From NCBI GenBank assembly GCA_001421095.1, contig LIIK01000054.1:1-6311 (forward strand): a DNA stretch of 6,311 nt, given 5' to 3'. The position numbers and the translations under genes were made by a program. A model generated the notes under the pieces. It was given only the letters and a program-made list of their open reading frames with translations. It did not search any database and had not been told where the DNA came from. The DNA comes from Candidatus [Bacteroides] periocalifornicus. GTDB taxonomy: Bacteria; Bacteroidota; Bacteroidia; Bacteroidales; CAJPTX01. Shown here piece after piece: positions 6,274 to 6,311 of this stretch (positions are counted from its first letter, which is position 1; every line of letters begins with the position of its first letter).

Positions 6274-6311
6274 TCAGTCGAGCAATCCCATCTCTCGAAG
6301 ACGGTAGCGAC
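6274..6311 (-). CDS. Possible C-terminal end of an upstream gene, unidentified
   Basis: Reading inward from the window edge on the minus strand, one frame gives RYRLREMGLLD and then TGA (6276-6274). This looks like a natural protein C-terminus and leaves about 156 bp before the MATE gene. A second frame stops at 6240-6242 after PSVPMED and cannot be excluded. The piece is too short to name a family. Confidence 0.3.
   Translation of the reverse strand, partial: RYRLREMGLLD

Overview
The window carries three complete protein genes, all on the minus strand, plus a probable scrap of a fourth at the right edge. It looks like moderately GC-rich Bacteroidota DNA, perhaps Porphyromonadaceae. Three things point there: a textbook TAnnTTTG promoter box (TACCTTTG) ahead of one gene, starts without good Shine-Dalgarno sequences, and an outer-membrane beta-barrel protein with the motif set typical of that phylum. 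The genus is an inference; there is no rRNA or housekeeping marker to fix it.

In transcription order (right to left): a possible C-terminal tail of an unidentified gene (6274-6311); a gap of about 160 bp with competing inverted repeats; a NorM-type MATE efflux transporter (4744-6117); a gap of about 100 bp with a candidate promoter; an exported outer-membrane beta-barrel protein (3223-4644) closed by a clear intrinsic terminator (3165-3200); a promoter (3072-3079); and a large cytoplasmic all-helical, TPR-like protein of unknown function (444-3053). The last 443 bp (1-443) hold no gene I can support, but contain a tRNA T-arm-like hairpin, two other hairpins and an 11-bp-period direct repeat.

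The genes do not form an obvious pathway. The terminator and promoter between 3053 and 3223 separate the large helical-repeat gene from the barrel gene. The barrel gene may be read from its own promoter or through from the MATE gene. I saw no CRISPR array, transposase, integrase, toxin-antitoxin pair or defence gene. The least explained items are the 869-residue helical-repeat protein, the roughly 240-residue N-terminal region of the barrel protein, and the structured non-coding stretch at 1-443.
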